Below, in pieces: positions 53,386-62,357 of a DNA stretch of 64,000 bases; the first letter of the stretch is position 1; the number at the start of each line of letters is the position of its first letter. The position numbers and the translations under genes were made by a program. Location of the stretch: assembly GCA_964446955.1 (NCBI GenBank), contig CAYUQJ010000002.1, forward strand, positions 186,001-250,000, read 5' to 3'. The notes under the pieces were generated by a model, which saw nothing but the letters and a program-made list of their open reading frames with translations, was not told where the DNA came from and ran no database searches. Source of the stretch: Leptolinea sp964446955. GTDB taxonomy: Bacteria > Chloroflexota > Anaerolineae > Anaerolineales > Anaerolineaceae.

Positions 53386-54652
53386 AAGCACCTGTCTTTT
53401 TCGCCGCCAACTTTTTCAACACTGCCCCGAATCGGCGAATCTCATCCAGTGTATTATAGTGAACTGCCCCTGAACGCAGAAGCCCGCCATTTCCTTCCAG
53501 TCCCAACCGATCTGTCACGGCAAGAGCATAGAAATTCCCATCCCAGGTGAAAATCCCTTCCCTATCCAGAGCTGCGGCCAGTTCCCGCGGTTTCCAATCA
53601 TCCAGAGTGAACGAGAATGTTGGAACGCGCCGGTCCAAACAGAACCGGTCGACAACACCAAAGACATTAATTCCATTGATATTATTAAACTGTTGAATAA
53701 ATTCGCGATTGATCTCTAATTCATACGCGCGGATGGCATTCATGGCCTGCTTGAAAACACGCCTCCGACCGGAATATTCACGGGTGTTTTCGACAAATTC
53801 CCCGCCAAATTTCTCTCCAATCCATTGAAAATATTCCAGAGCACCAAGCGTTCCGGCGATATTTTCAAAATTTCCCGTACCGGTCTCAAATTTACCCGGT
53901 GGCAGCGAGGGTGCCGGTCGTACCCGGTAGGCATCGAGTTCCTTTAGAAGGTCTAACCGGCCGTATAGAATGCCTTCATGCGGACCAAAAAATTTATACG
54001 CGGAACAAACCAGGAAATCGCATCCCAAAGTCTGGACATCGATCGGTCCATGTGGGGCATACTGAACCGCGTCAATATACACAAACGCCCCCGCGGCACG
54101 CGCCAATTCCGTCATTTCATAGACCGGGTTTATGGTCCCGACCGCGTTGGAGGCATAGCCAAAGGCAACCAGGCGCGGTCTTTCTTCCATCGCTTTCCGG
54201 AAATCTTCCAGATCGATGGTGCAATCATCCGGGTTAAAATCCACCCAGCGGATGGTACATCCACGGTCCTCTGCCAGCAAAAGCCAGGGCGAAATATTGG
54301 CGTCATGATCCAGGCGGGTGACGACAATCGTATCCCCGGGATTAAACATTCTTCCCAGCGAACGGCTGATATTGAATGTCAGAGATGTCATATTGGGGCC
54401 GAATACGATCTCATCCGCTGATGCCGCGTTCAAAAAATCCGCGGCTGCGGATCGTGCCTCATCCACCAATCGGTCGGATAACCGGCTTGTTTGAAAATTT
54501 CCCCCATGGTTTGCGTTGGTGTTAACGAGGTAATCCCGGATTCTTTCCACACTACGTGATGTTATTTGAGTCCCGCCCGGATTATCTAAAAACAATACCG
54601 GGCGGGACAGAGCAGGAAATTCTTTGCGGATTTTTTCAGAATCCAGGGTCAT
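53384..54652 (-). CDS. Cysteine-desulfurase-like class V aminotransferase
   Basis: The 422-residue PLP enzyme starts EKIRKEFPALSRPVLFLDNPGG, with NPGGTQ in place of the usual substrate-binding Ala/Gly. VTRLDHDANISPWL carries the His that stacks on PLP, FVYIDAVQYAPHGPIDV carries the PLP Asp, and CSAYKFFGPHEG carries the Schiff-base Lys (near 225). No catalytic Cys loop for sulfur transfer is evident, so the enzyme may act on another substrate. A small gene precedes it by 3 bases. Confidence 0.88.
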   Translation of the reverse strand: MTLDSEKIRKEFPALSRPVLFLDNPGGTQITSRSVERIRDYLVNTNANHGGNFQTSRLSDRLVDEARSAAADFLNAASADEIVFGPNMTSLTFNISRSLGRMFNPGDTIVVTRLDHDANISPWLLLAEDRGCTIRWVDFNPDDCTIDLEDFRKAMEERPRLVAFGYASNAVGTINPVYEMTELARAAGAFVYIDAVQYAPHGPIDVQTLGCDFLVCSAYKFFGPHEGILYGRLDLLKELDAYRVRPAPSLPPGKFETGTGNFENIAGTLGALEYFQWIGEKFGGEFVENTREYSGRRRVFKQAMNAIRAYELEINREFIQQFNNINGINVFGVVDRFCLDRRVPTFSFTLDDWKPRELAAALDREGIFTWDGNFYALAVTDRLGLEGNGGLLRSGAVHYNTLDEIRRFGAVLKKLAAKKTGA

Positions 54653-54655
54653 GGC

Positions 54656-55012
54656 CTATTCGTCAAAATCTTCACTTCCCAGGTCTTTTCCTGATTCGGT
54701 CTTTGTTTCTCCAAAATCAAGACGCACCCATAAAAGTAGAACTGAACCATCATCCGTGGTTACTGAGCGGGCAGCCATAATGGGAGCCCGTTCTTCCAGC
54801 CCCAATTCGTTTCGGTAATGCAAAAAGACATTGGAGCGTTCATTCCACGCCCTATGGCAGCGTTCCACCAGAGCCTGACCGTTAAAAGTCCGCACCCTGG
54901 TCATGACCAGATCATAAAGCTCCGGACCCTCGTTTAACCCAAGCGCCCAGCCATCATTGATCTCTTCAAATGTTGGGGTTGGACCCTCAATAATCGTAAT
55001 TTTGTCATCCAT
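54656..55012 (-). CDS. Small acidic protein of unknown function
   Basis: The 118-residue soluble protein begins MDDKITIIEGPTPTFEEIND and ends in an acidic tail. A middle stretch reads VERCHRAWNERSNVFLHYRNE (two halves, about 50-70). I do not recognise a family. The gene has GGAGTG upstream and a TATGAT -10, and the aminotransferase start follows after 3 bases. The tight spacing suggests a shared job. Confidence 0.7.
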   Translation of the reverse strand: MDDKITIIEGPTPTFEEINDGWALGLNEGPELYDLVMTRVRTFNGQALVERCHRAWNERSNVFLHYRNELGLEERAPIMAARSVTTDDGSVLLLWVRLDFGETKTESGKDLGSEDFDE

Positions 55013-55119
55013 GTTTCAAACACTCCAATATAAAAATCATACCATACAATGATTTTTAGCAATTGCGAAGACTCTTATAAATCTCCTATTTTTCTCTTGT
55101 ATTTCACAAATAATTATCG

Positions 55120-55136
55120 CTTATCCTACAGATAAG
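55120..55136. promoter_or_regulatory. Palindrome in the hsp20 promoter
   Basis: CTTATC and GATAAG are 6-bp arms separated by 5 bases. The site lies between a possible -35 and TATAAA at 55141-55146 of the hsp20 promoter. It is not CIRCE. Confidence 0.4.
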
Positions 55137-55170
55137 AACATATAAAACATGTTAATTTTGTGGAGGAAAA

Positions 55171-55587
55171 ATGACTCTCTTTATTACTCGTAAACCCCAA
55201 TATTCTTCTCGCCCATGGGCACACCGTTGGGTTGAACCCGAAACACGCGAATCATACTGTGACATCATGATCCCGGTAGACGTTAAAGTGGAAGATGACG
55301 CTTATGTCCTTTCAGCTACCATCCCCGGCGTCAGCGCGCAGGATCTGAACATCCAGGTTGTCAACGAGACAGTCACCATTCAGGGTGAGATCAAAGTCAA
55401 CCGTGATGAAAATGAGAACTATCTCCTGAGCGAACGTCCATCCGGCCGATTTAGCCGGGTATTGACTCTACCCGATCAACTGGATGCGTCCAAGGCAGAA
55501 GCGGATATCTCCAATGGTATTCTTACTTTGCGCATTCCAAAATCGGAAGACGCCAAACCAAAATCGATCAAAGTAATCTCAAAATAA
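55171..55587 (+). CDS. Small heat-shock protein Hsp20
   Basis: The 138-residue protein has an alpha-crystallin domain (about 32-130) with VDVKVEDDAYVLSATIPGV, the conserved ERPSGRFSRVLTLPDQLD, and the IxI-like tail KPKSIKVISK. It binds unfolding proteins without ATP, and DnaK (3404-5263) refolds them. GGAGG precedes the ATG. Confidence 0.94.
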   Translation: MTLFITRKPQYSSRPWAHRWVEPETRESYCDIMIPVDVKVEDDAYVLSATIPGVSAQDLNIQVVNETVTIQGEIKVNRDENENYLLSERPSGRFSRVLTLPDQLDASKAEADISNGILTLRIPKSEDAKPKSIKVISK

Positions 55588-55618
55588 CCTTCAGGCAGGC
55601 TGAAGAGACTATTCAATC

Positions 55619-55652
55619 AAGAAGCCGGGTAAACCCGGCTTCTTGGTTTTTT
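55619..55652. terminator. Intrinsic terminator after hsp20
   Basis: An 11-bp perfect stem (AAGAAGCCGGG with CCCGGCTTCTT) with a TAAA loop is followed by GG and six Ts. A smaller hairpin (CTTCAG/CTGAAG) lies just before it. It is shared with the convergent phosphatase-like gene. Confidence 0.88.
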
Positions 55653-55660
55653 CTGTTCGA

Positions 55661-58072
55661 TCAGGGTAATGGCGTGTAAAAAACACGGTTCCCCAGGGCA
55701 ATCCAGGCCACCCGATTGGACGCGACAGCAAAAGCGGTCACTGGTTGGTCTGGCAGGGAATATTCATCCAATGTCTGGAATCGCAGACGGCTGTGCAAAT
55801 TCAAGCGCAGGCTGAAGTGGTAAATCGTAGGTCCGTTGATGTCCATTATGTAAATGGAAGGGTCCGGAGGTGGTACGGTGGCAAGCTGGATAAACTGCAC
55901 ATCAGTGAACATTGGGATGGGATCCCCGTTCCTATCACCATAGCCAGCCGGATCCTGACAACGGGTAGGCGACCCGCCAAAATTATTAAACGTACACCGG
56001 GTTACCAGACCATTTTTCCGCAATAACAACAGATCGTCCTGATACATCACCAGGTCAATCACATCTCCAAGTTCAGGGATTTCGCGATCAAAGAATAGGT
56101 GCGGCTGGTTGGGAAAACCTACACCATCCCCAACCACGCGCCAGACCGCGTTGCTTGGCGCATCCAGGATCAGAAGTGCGCTTCCTTCTACAGTGAACGC
56201 GCTTATCTTACCCCAGTTGGTTGCAGGCGCCGCGAGAGTTGTTGATAAAGGTGCCTTCCCTGGAATGCAGTACAGCAGGTTTCCTCCGGCATCCATTCCC
56301 ATTACCGACGCTTTGTACTGATTGTTAACCGGAAGGGGCGCTATATCGATCAATGGACCGACGAGTTTTCCGCCTGAAGGGCCCGGTCCGCATTGAAAGT
56401 TTGGATCAAGCGCGTAACCGTTTCCCGTAAGCGCAAAACGCAATACCCTGCCCTGATTTGAATCTAAGGCAAAAACATCCGTAGAAGACGCTGCCATTTC
56501 TACGATGTTTACCGATGAGGGAATGGAATCTGGAACAGCCTCCTGTACCGGAAGCCGGATAATGTTGTCCAGGTTATCCAATGCGTCTTGTGCCTGTTTT
56601 CGAAGAAAACGGGTTTCTTCCGTTCGTCCGTATTCTTCCGCTTTTGTCACAAAGTACAATGATTGTGTCCACCCGCTACGTTGAGCTTCCGGATCCACTT
56701 GTCCTGCTGCCTGCAAAGCATGAGCCTGTGCTTCGATCAAATAATTCGTGCGCTGTTCTCCTCTTCCTGACCGTGTGTACACATTGGTGGCGATGAATAC
56801 CACGATGACAGGCACGACCAGTGCGATGAACAACAGAGTTGATGCCGCTATACTGCCGGAAGGATCCGTCTTTACCGGATTGATCTTGACAACCCTGGGT
56901 TTTATCTCGGGTTTCAACCGGGCAGGAAGCCCGGCAAGCTTTTGAGCAATCTCAGCCAGTTTATCCAGGAAGGGAGTCTCCGGAGCAGCAGTTTGCGGCC
57001 CGGGCAGTTCATTTGCCGGAATTGTTCTGAAACCGTCTTCCGGTTCCCCGCCCTCACCCGGTTCCCCCGGGACGGCAACCGTTTCAGTTGTTTCAATTCT
57101 TTCGGGAACAGTTTCATAGACCGACGCAGTTTCTTGTGCCGGTGATTCATTTTTATTTACAGACCAGACCGGGTCAGTTTCAAAAGAAACAACGGGTGAA
57201 GTCTCTTCCGGAAGCTTTATGGAAGGCGGTGGAATAATGGGACCGTCTTCCCTGATTTCAAATGAAACCTCTACCGGTTCCTGTTCGGGTTCGGTGCCAT
57301 ATGTCTGAAATTCCGGTGCAGACTGGCCGGTTGGTTCCTTCTCAGGTTGAGAATACTGATCTGCGGGCATTGGTTCCTGTGGAATGCGCGGCCGCAACCG
57401 ATGGACTTCTCCGCGGCCGGATTGGACCTGCGCTACCGCGGCTGTCATATTGAACGGGGATTGTGCCAGCAACCGCCGCCTGAATTGATCCAACGTCAGT
57501 CTTGAGCTGCCTCCCAGAAAGGTTGTCGTCCACGTGGTTGGCGGTGACGGACAAAGAAGAACCATGTCGCCTTCCCGGACTGTTGTAGTGAAATACCGGG
57601 GTGTTATTGTGCTGCTCACTCCAAGCCCCCGTCCGGCACCTTCTAGGTCAACAAAGTCCGACACGCCATCAGAACTCACCACCAGTGTGTGGGTCGGTCC
57701 GGTATGCAGCAGGTACAACGTATTACCATGGATGACAGCCAGATTAAGGACACCCACATTAGGCCGGCCGGCAGGTGAATCAAATTGATTTGATCCCAGA
57801 ATGAAGGTGTTGATTTGTTCTGCGGCAGCCCGCAATCCCGATGTCACGGAACCGGGCGTGCTGAAATACGTGGCAGAGAGATGCAAAAGCATCTCTTGCT
57901 GCGCCTCTTCGGTAAGGATATTTTTGCTGGGCAGCGTTAACAAAGCGGCCAGCATATCACCTGCCCGATTGCGTAATACCCTCCTGGGCGCCGACGATGC
58001 CACTAAGCCCGGGAGGTCTGCCAGCTCTTTACCGCCGGCTAAATGAATAGGAAAAATGTAGAGATCAAGCAC
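55661..58072 (-). CDS. Degenerate PP2C-like / beta-propeller membrane protein
   Basis: The 803-residue protein has three parts. Residues 1-220 look like a PPM (PP2C) phosphatase fold, with LYLLHTGPTHTLVV in place of the usual GDSR strand and GDMVLLCPSPP in place of the metal-binding SDG, so it is likely inactive. A Pro/Glu-rich linker follows to about 390. A membrane helix is at about 410-432. The C-terminal region (about 510-803) has repeated strand patterns (VFALDSNQGRVLRF, LLILDAPSNAVWRV, IYIMDINGPTIYHF) that suggest an extracytoplasmic beta-propeller. It may be a signal-linking or scaffold protein. Function is inferred. Confidence 0.72.
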   Translation of the reverse strand: MLDLYIFPIHLAGGKELADLPGLVASSAPRRVLRNRAGDMLAALLTLPSKNILTEEAQQEMLLHLSATYFSTPGSVTSGLRAAAEQINTFILGSNQFDSPAGRPNVGVLNLAVIHGNTLYLLHTGPTHTLVVSSDGVSDFVDLEGAGRGLGVSSTITPRYFTTTVREGDMVLLCPSPPTTWTTTFLGGSSRLTLDQFRRRLLAQSPFNMTAAVAQVQSGRGEVHRLRPRIPQEPMPADQYSQPEKEPTGQSAPEFQTYGTEPEQEPVEVSFEIREDGPIIPPPSIKLPEETSPVVSFETDPVWSVNKNESPAQETASVYETVPERIETTETVAVPGEPGEGGEPEDGFRTIPANELPGPQTAAPETPFLDKLAEIAQKLAGLPARLKPEIKPRVVKINPVKTDPSGSIAASTLLFIALVVPVIVVFIATNVYTRSGRGEQRTNYLIEAQAHALQAAGQVDPEAQRSGWTQSLYFVTKAEEYGRTEETRFLRKQAQDALDNLDNIIRLPVQEAVPDSIPSSVNIVEMAASSTDVFALDSNQGRVLRFALTGNGYALDPNFQCGPGPSGGKLVGPLIDIAPLPVNNQYKASVMGMDAGGNLLYCIPGKAPLSTTLAAPATNWGKISAFTVEGSALLILDAPSNAVWRVVGDGVGFPNQPHLFFDREIPELGDVIDLVMYQDDLLLLRKNGLVTRCTFNNFGGSPTRCQDPAGYGDRNGDPIPMFTDVQFIQLATVPPPDPSIYIMDINGPTIYHFSLRLNLHSRLRFQTLDEYSLPDQPVTAFAVASNRVAWIALGNRVFYTPLP

Positions 58073-58123
58073 AGACTATTTTTCGTAAGACAAAGGATTA
58101 CCGTTGATTATACAACCGGGGTG

Positions 58124-59011
58124 TCAGGGCTTTTGGGTTGGGACAGCCGTGTTCACCAGCTGATACTTGCCGGGACGCGTCGCGGTTGGTTTAGGAGTCG
58201 CCTTTGGCAAAATATATCCTCTCTTGATTTCATGGATGGTCAAGTTGGTGAAGTTCACAGTCACTGGTGTATCTGCCGCCTGACGCGCAAAAACTCCGAC
58301 AGATCCGCTTTTGAATGTGGCATCACGGGCAGAGAATTGGAAAACATCATTCAAGAAGAATCGGATTTCGTCTTTCACGATCCATATGCGCAGGCGTAAT
58401 TGAAACGGTGAACCGGGCAGAACCTGCCCGCTTTGTGCCCATTCGACCAAAGGGTATGCCTTTCCGGATTTCAAAATCTCTAGCTTTACCTGCCCCTGGC
58501 AATTGACCAGAAAACGGTAGCCGTTCATCGCGTTTGAAGCACGTATCAACATCCCGTAAGAATCTTCCGCCTTGCACAGCGTGACATTGGATGTGATCTC
58601 AATGGATGCGTTCTCGACGATACGATCAGAAAGCAGACTGGCAACATATTTTTTGGGTTCCTGTACAGCCAGGGTCAATTCCCCCTTACCGTAGGTAATA
58701 TTGCCGCCAGCTTCAGACTGCGTGGACCACAATCCCTCTGTGGAAAAATCATCACGGAATACCAGGTCTCCCACTGCCGGATGCAGGTTTTCGGTAGGTT
58801 CAGGTTCCCGGGTGGGAACCAGTGTAGATGTTGATGTGGCCGGAAACCAGATTATGGTTTCACTCGGTGATGGCGTCATAGATGCCGTAGGTGTTTCATA
58901 GACAGGCTGCTCCAGCATACCCCGGCATCCGGAAAGAGTTATGAATAACGCTATGGACAACAGACGAATGATCGAATTTTGCATGAGTGAATAAAAAACA
59001 GAACGTTTCAT
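58124..59011 (-). CDS. Lipoprotein with sandwich domain
   Basis: The 295-residue protein has a lipobox (LSGC) near residue 30. A Thr/Ser/Pro linker leads to a domain (about 85-270) starting LVFRDDFSTEGLW and ending VNFTNLTIHEIK. This resembles the concanavalin-like domain of the lipoprotein at 52262-53119. The C-terminal 25 residues are basic. The ATG at 59011 is 11 bases after TATAAT. A second ATG at residue 10 is also possible. Divergent from the LysM gene. Confidence 0.72.
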   Translation of the reverse strand: MKRSVFYSLMQNSIIRLLSIALFITLSGCRGMLEQPVYETPTASMTPSPSETIIWFPATSTSTLVPTREPEPTENLHPAVGDLVFRDDFSTEGLWSTQSEAGGNITYGKGELTLAVQEPKKYVASLLSDRIVENASIEITSNVTLCKAEDSYGMLIRASNAMNGYRFLVNCQGQVKLEILKSGKAYPLVEWAQSGQVLPGSPFQLRLRIWIVKDEIRFFLNDVFQFSARDATFKSGSVGVFARQAADTPVTVNFTNLTIHEIKRGYILPKATPKPTATRPGKYQLVNTAVPTQKP

Positions 59012-59087
59012 TAATTAGTAAAATTATACCTGTCAGAATGACGGCTTTCCGGGTAATGTTATAATGCTGCATACTGGAAACATTAAG

Positions 59088-59855
59088 ATGAAAAAAATAA
59101 CAACAACCGGTCTGGTTATTACCGGCCTTTTCTTCTTTTCAATATTTTTACCCGTTCAGGCAGACACCAATCCACCCCAGGTTGTTTATGCCACTCCCAC
59201 TCCGGGTGCTGACGGGCGGATTATCTATGTGGTAAAACCGGCGGACAATTGCATCAGCATTTCACTTTTGACTGGTGTGCAATTGGACGAGCTTCGCCGT
59301 TTGAACAACCTCGATGAAGCCTGCACCTTGCAGGAGGGGCAGCAATTACTTATTGGTATTGCTGAAAAACCACCGCAACAGGCCACGGCCACTCCAATCG
59401 GTCAGGTGCCCACACCCACCTTGCCGCCGGGAACCGGTGATATTTGTGTCTATCTCTTCAACGATACCAATGGCAACGCCATTCCGGATGGAAGCGAAAC
59501 CGCACTGGCTGGTGGTGCCATCAGTGTGACCGACCGTGAAGGAAGGATCTCGCTAACAGGCGAAACGAACGCGGTTGAAGCGGTTTGTTTTGAAGCACTT
59601 ATTGAAGGCGATTACAACATTAGTGTGGCCGTTCCGGAAGGTTATAACGCCACAACATTGCTTAATTACCCGCTAACACTTAACGGCGGCGACACATCAA
59701 TCCTTGACTTTGGCGCCCAGGCAGGTTCCCAGTTGATCGAACCCGCGCCAGGTGAAGGCGGACGGTCACCCCTGCTCGGGTTGATCGGTGCGGCCTTAAT
59801 TCTTGGCGGCGCTGGTCTTGGTTTTTACGTAGCCCGTATGGCACGCAATCGGTAA
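59088..59855 (+). CDS. Surface protein with LysM and SdrD-B-like domains
   Basis: The 255-residue protein starts at 59088, since an upstream ATG at 59064 overlaps TATAAT (59060-59065). A signal peptide (1-26) precedes a LysM-like peptidoglycan-binding segment (about 45-92: IYVVKPADNCISISLLTG). A linker leads to a Cna-B/SdrD-B-like beta domain (about 120-215). The last 25 residues form a membrane helix and a short basic tail, as in LPXTG-free surface anchors. It should stand at the cell surface. Confidence 0.8.
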   Translation: MKKITTTGLVITGLFFFSIFLPVQADTNPPQVVYATPTPGADGRIIYVVKPADNCISISLLTGVQLDELRRLNNLDEACTLQEGQQLLIGIAEKPPQQATATPIGQVPTPTLPPGTGDICVYLFNDTNGNAIPDGSETALAGGAISVTDREGRISLTGETNAVEAVCFEALIEGDYNISVAVPEGYNATTLLNYPLTLNGGDTSILDFGAQAGSQLIEPAPGEGGRSPLLGLIGAALILGGAGLGFYVARMARNR

Positions 59856-60494
59856 TTACCGCAACCGTTCTTCCTTCCAGACATCCCCGTCATTGTGATA
59901 ACCAGCCTGTTCCCAGAAACCGGATTTATCCACTTTTAAGAATTCCAAACCACGGAGCCATTTGGCACCTTTCCAGAAATACGGTACTTTTAGATCAGGC
60001 CGGCCAACAATCGCGCCAATAACACCCCGTAACGGATATCCATGGTCGGGAGTGATCGGTTGACCATCATAATGTGTGGCCAACAGAAAATTATCAGCCA
60101 GAACTACGTCCAGTGGCAGGTTGGCGGAGTAACCATATTCCGCATGCTGCATTACAAATCGCGCAGAAGGCAGCAGGCTGATCAGTCCTTTCTCCAGCAG
60201 CGTCCGTACGGCAACACCTTCCCAACGTGTATCCGGTTTGCTCCAACGGGTCACACAATGGATATCCATTGTTAGTGATGTACGTGGCAACTGGTTGAAC
60301 TCATCCCACGAAAGGGTCAGGGCAGATTTCACCTCACCCCAGACACGAAAATCCCAGTTGTGCAGGTTAAATTGAGGTACAGGACCGTAGTGGAGTACAG
60401 GAAATTTTTGGGTAACAGATTGACCGGGAGGTATCCTTCCTGCCGACCGTAACCGGATCTCTTCTTCTTTTTGTCTTAAATGACTTTCCAGCAT
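59856..60494 (-). CDS. YuiH-like sulfite-oxidase-type molybdopterin protein
   Basis: The 212-residue protein has the sulfite oxidase fold with Cys80 in MDIHCVTRWS as the molybdenum ligand. Later motifs are DNFLLATHYDGQPITPDHGYPLR and KVPYFWKGAKWLRGLEF. It has no signal peptide and no heme domain, as in YuiH/MsrP-like single-domain forms. Substrate unknown. CAGGAGA precedes the ATG and TATAAT lies at about -20. Confidence 0.87.
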   Translation of the reverse strand: MLESHLRQKEEEIRLRSAGRIPPGQSVTQKFPVLHYGPVPQFNLHNWDFRVWGEVKSALTLSWDEFNQLPRTSLTMDIHCVTRWSKPDTRWEGVAVRTLLEKGLISLLPSARFVMQHAEYGYSANLPLDVVLADNFLLATHYDGQPITPDHGYPLRGVIGAIVGRPDLKVPYFWKGAKWLRGLEFLKVDKSGFWEQAGYHNDGDVWKEERLR

Positions 60495-60626
60495 AGTATT
60501 CTCCTGACCAGATTATAGCGACTACCTTTTTCCCGGTCATCAGGCTGTGAAAGGTTTCTACAATTATTCTCTCTTTTCCAACCAGAATCGGGTAAAATCT
60601 TAATCCTATTGGTGCAGGAGGTATTT

Positions 60627-62306
60627 TTGACAAAAAACCCGCGCGCATCTTACGAAACGAAGATGGCAGCGCTACACCAGGCATCCATACAATTGATGCA
60701 GGATGTGTCAATTGACTCGCTCTATGAGCGGATCGCCACCCAGGCCTGTCAGCTGGCGAACAGCCAGTATGGGGCATTGGGAATCTTAAGCGATACGGGT
60801 AAACTGGACCGGTTCATTCCAGTAGGCTTCTCTGAAACAGAAATCGCCGAGTTGCCACACCAACCAATTGGTATGGGATTGATTGGTGAATTAATGTGTG
60901 CCAGCGAATCTATCCGGGTAAAAGACATTGCGGCTGACCCACGGGGTATTGGTTTCCCATTTGATCATCCCTCTATGAAATCGTTTATGGGTGTTCCCGT
61001 TCGGCATGGAAAACGTAATCTGGGAGTTATATACCTCGCCAACAAAATGGATGATTCGGAGTATTCTGATGAAGATCAACGGATCATCGAACAACTGGCT
61101 GCTTATGCCGCGGTTGCCATTAATAACGCACGTCTGCATGACCGGTTGGTTAAGCGCGACCAAGACTTGAGCCGCCGCAATGAGAATCTGGCCTTGCTCA
61201 ATAACATGGCATCCACACTGGCAACGTCAACAGAGATTGAAGCCATTATCAAGATTGCCCTGACCCAGTTAATGGATTTTCTCGATCTGAAAGTCGGGGA
61301 GGTCTATCTCAGGCCGGAAGGCGAAAAAAGACTAAAACTGGTTTTGCATCGTGGAAAATTGGTCCCGGCTCTTTGGAAAGAGGAGATTTTCTATGTCGGC
61401 CGCGGAATGGTGGGGATGACTGCCAAAACCGGTCTGCCCAAGGTTTTAACCATCAACGCAAATGATGGAAATGAACTGCATGAAACTGTTTTACCCAATA
61501 ACATCCATCAAATCGGAAGTTTCCCTTTGCGGGGACGAAGCAATGTACTGGGGGTCATGTGCGTCGCTGTATTGGATCATCGTCCGCTGACGGAGCTGGA
61601 TATGCAATTCATCGGGGCAATCGGCTCCTGGATGGGAACCGCACTGGAAAATGTGCGGTACAACAACAACAGCCGCCGTCTGGCCGTTTTGGAAGAGCGT
61701 GAACGAATTGGAATGGATTTACACGATGGCATCATTCAATCAATTTACGCGGTTGGCCTGACGCTCGAGCATGCCCGCTTACTGCTTTCTGATGATCCGC
61801 AACAATCAAAAGAACGCATAGACCAGTCGATCAACGGATTGAATAACACAATCCGCGATATACGCAATTACATCCTTGACCTGCGCCCGCGTCAATTAAG
61901 TGACGAGAATCTCATGCAAGGTTTACAAAGGCTGGTTAATGAGTTCCGGGCAAACACACTGGCTGAAGCCCATGTCAGTGGTCCACCCGACGGCCTGGAG
62001 AAGCTGCCCGCCTCCAAAGCCCTCGCCCTCTTCCACATCTGCCAGGAAGCACTGGCAAACGCGGCAAAACACGCCAAAGCCAAAAGGGTGGATGTTGTCG
62101 TATGGACCACGGGCGACCGCGCCCTTATGGAGATCAGGGATAACGGTAAGGGCTTTGATATAGAAAGCACCAAAAGTTCATTGGGGCACGGCTTATCCAA
62201 TATGCATACCCGGGCTCACAATGTGGGTGGGGATCTGGAATTGACGACCGAGCCAGGGTCCGGCACAACAATATTAACCTGGGTCCCATTCAGCACGGAA
62301 GAGTAG
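60627..62306 (+). CDS. GAF-domain histidine kinase (NarL/DevS type)
   Basis: The protein has 559 residues when started at the TTG at 60627, which has AGGAGGT placed 5 bases before it. A TTG at 60609 would put the ribosome site inside the gene. Two GAF domains (about 18-165 and 180-345) precede a HisKA_3 domain with ERERIGMDLHDGIIQSI, where the His is phosphorylated. The HATPase_c domain has EALANAAKHAKAK (N box), EIRDNGKGFD (G1) and LGHGLSNMHTRA (G2). No membrane helix is present, so it senses in the cytoplasm. No response regulator is adjacent. Confidence 0.9.
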   Translation: MTKNPRASYETKMAALHQASIQLMQDVSIDSLYERIATQACQLANSQYGALGILSDTGKLDRFIPVGFSETEIAELPHQPIGMGLIGELMCASESIRVKDIAADPRGIGFPFDHPSMKSFMGVPVRHGKRNLGVIYLANKMDDSEYSDEDQRIIEQLAAYAAVAINNARLHDRLVKRDQDLSRRNENLALLNNMASTLATSTEIEAIIKIALTQLMDFLDLKVGEVYLRPEGEKRLKLVLHRGKLVPALWKEEIFYVGRGMVGMTAKTGLPKVLTINANDGNELHETVLPNNIHQIGSFPLRGRSNVLGVMCVAVLDHRPLTELDMQFIGAIGSWMGTALENVRYNNNSRRLAVLEERERIGMDLHDGIIQSIYAVGLTLEHARLLLSDDPQQSKERIDQSINGLNNTIRDIRNYILDLRPRQLSDENLMQGLQRLVNEFRANTLAEAHVSGPPDGLEKLPASKALALFHICQEALANAAKHAKAKRVDVVVWTTGDRALMEIRDNGKGFDIESTKSSLGHGLSNMHTRAHNVGGDLELTTEPGSGTTILTWVPFSTEE

Positions 62307-62357
62307 ATAACTCAGGTTACAATAGCACGCAACTCTAAAACATCCGGGAACTGAAAT

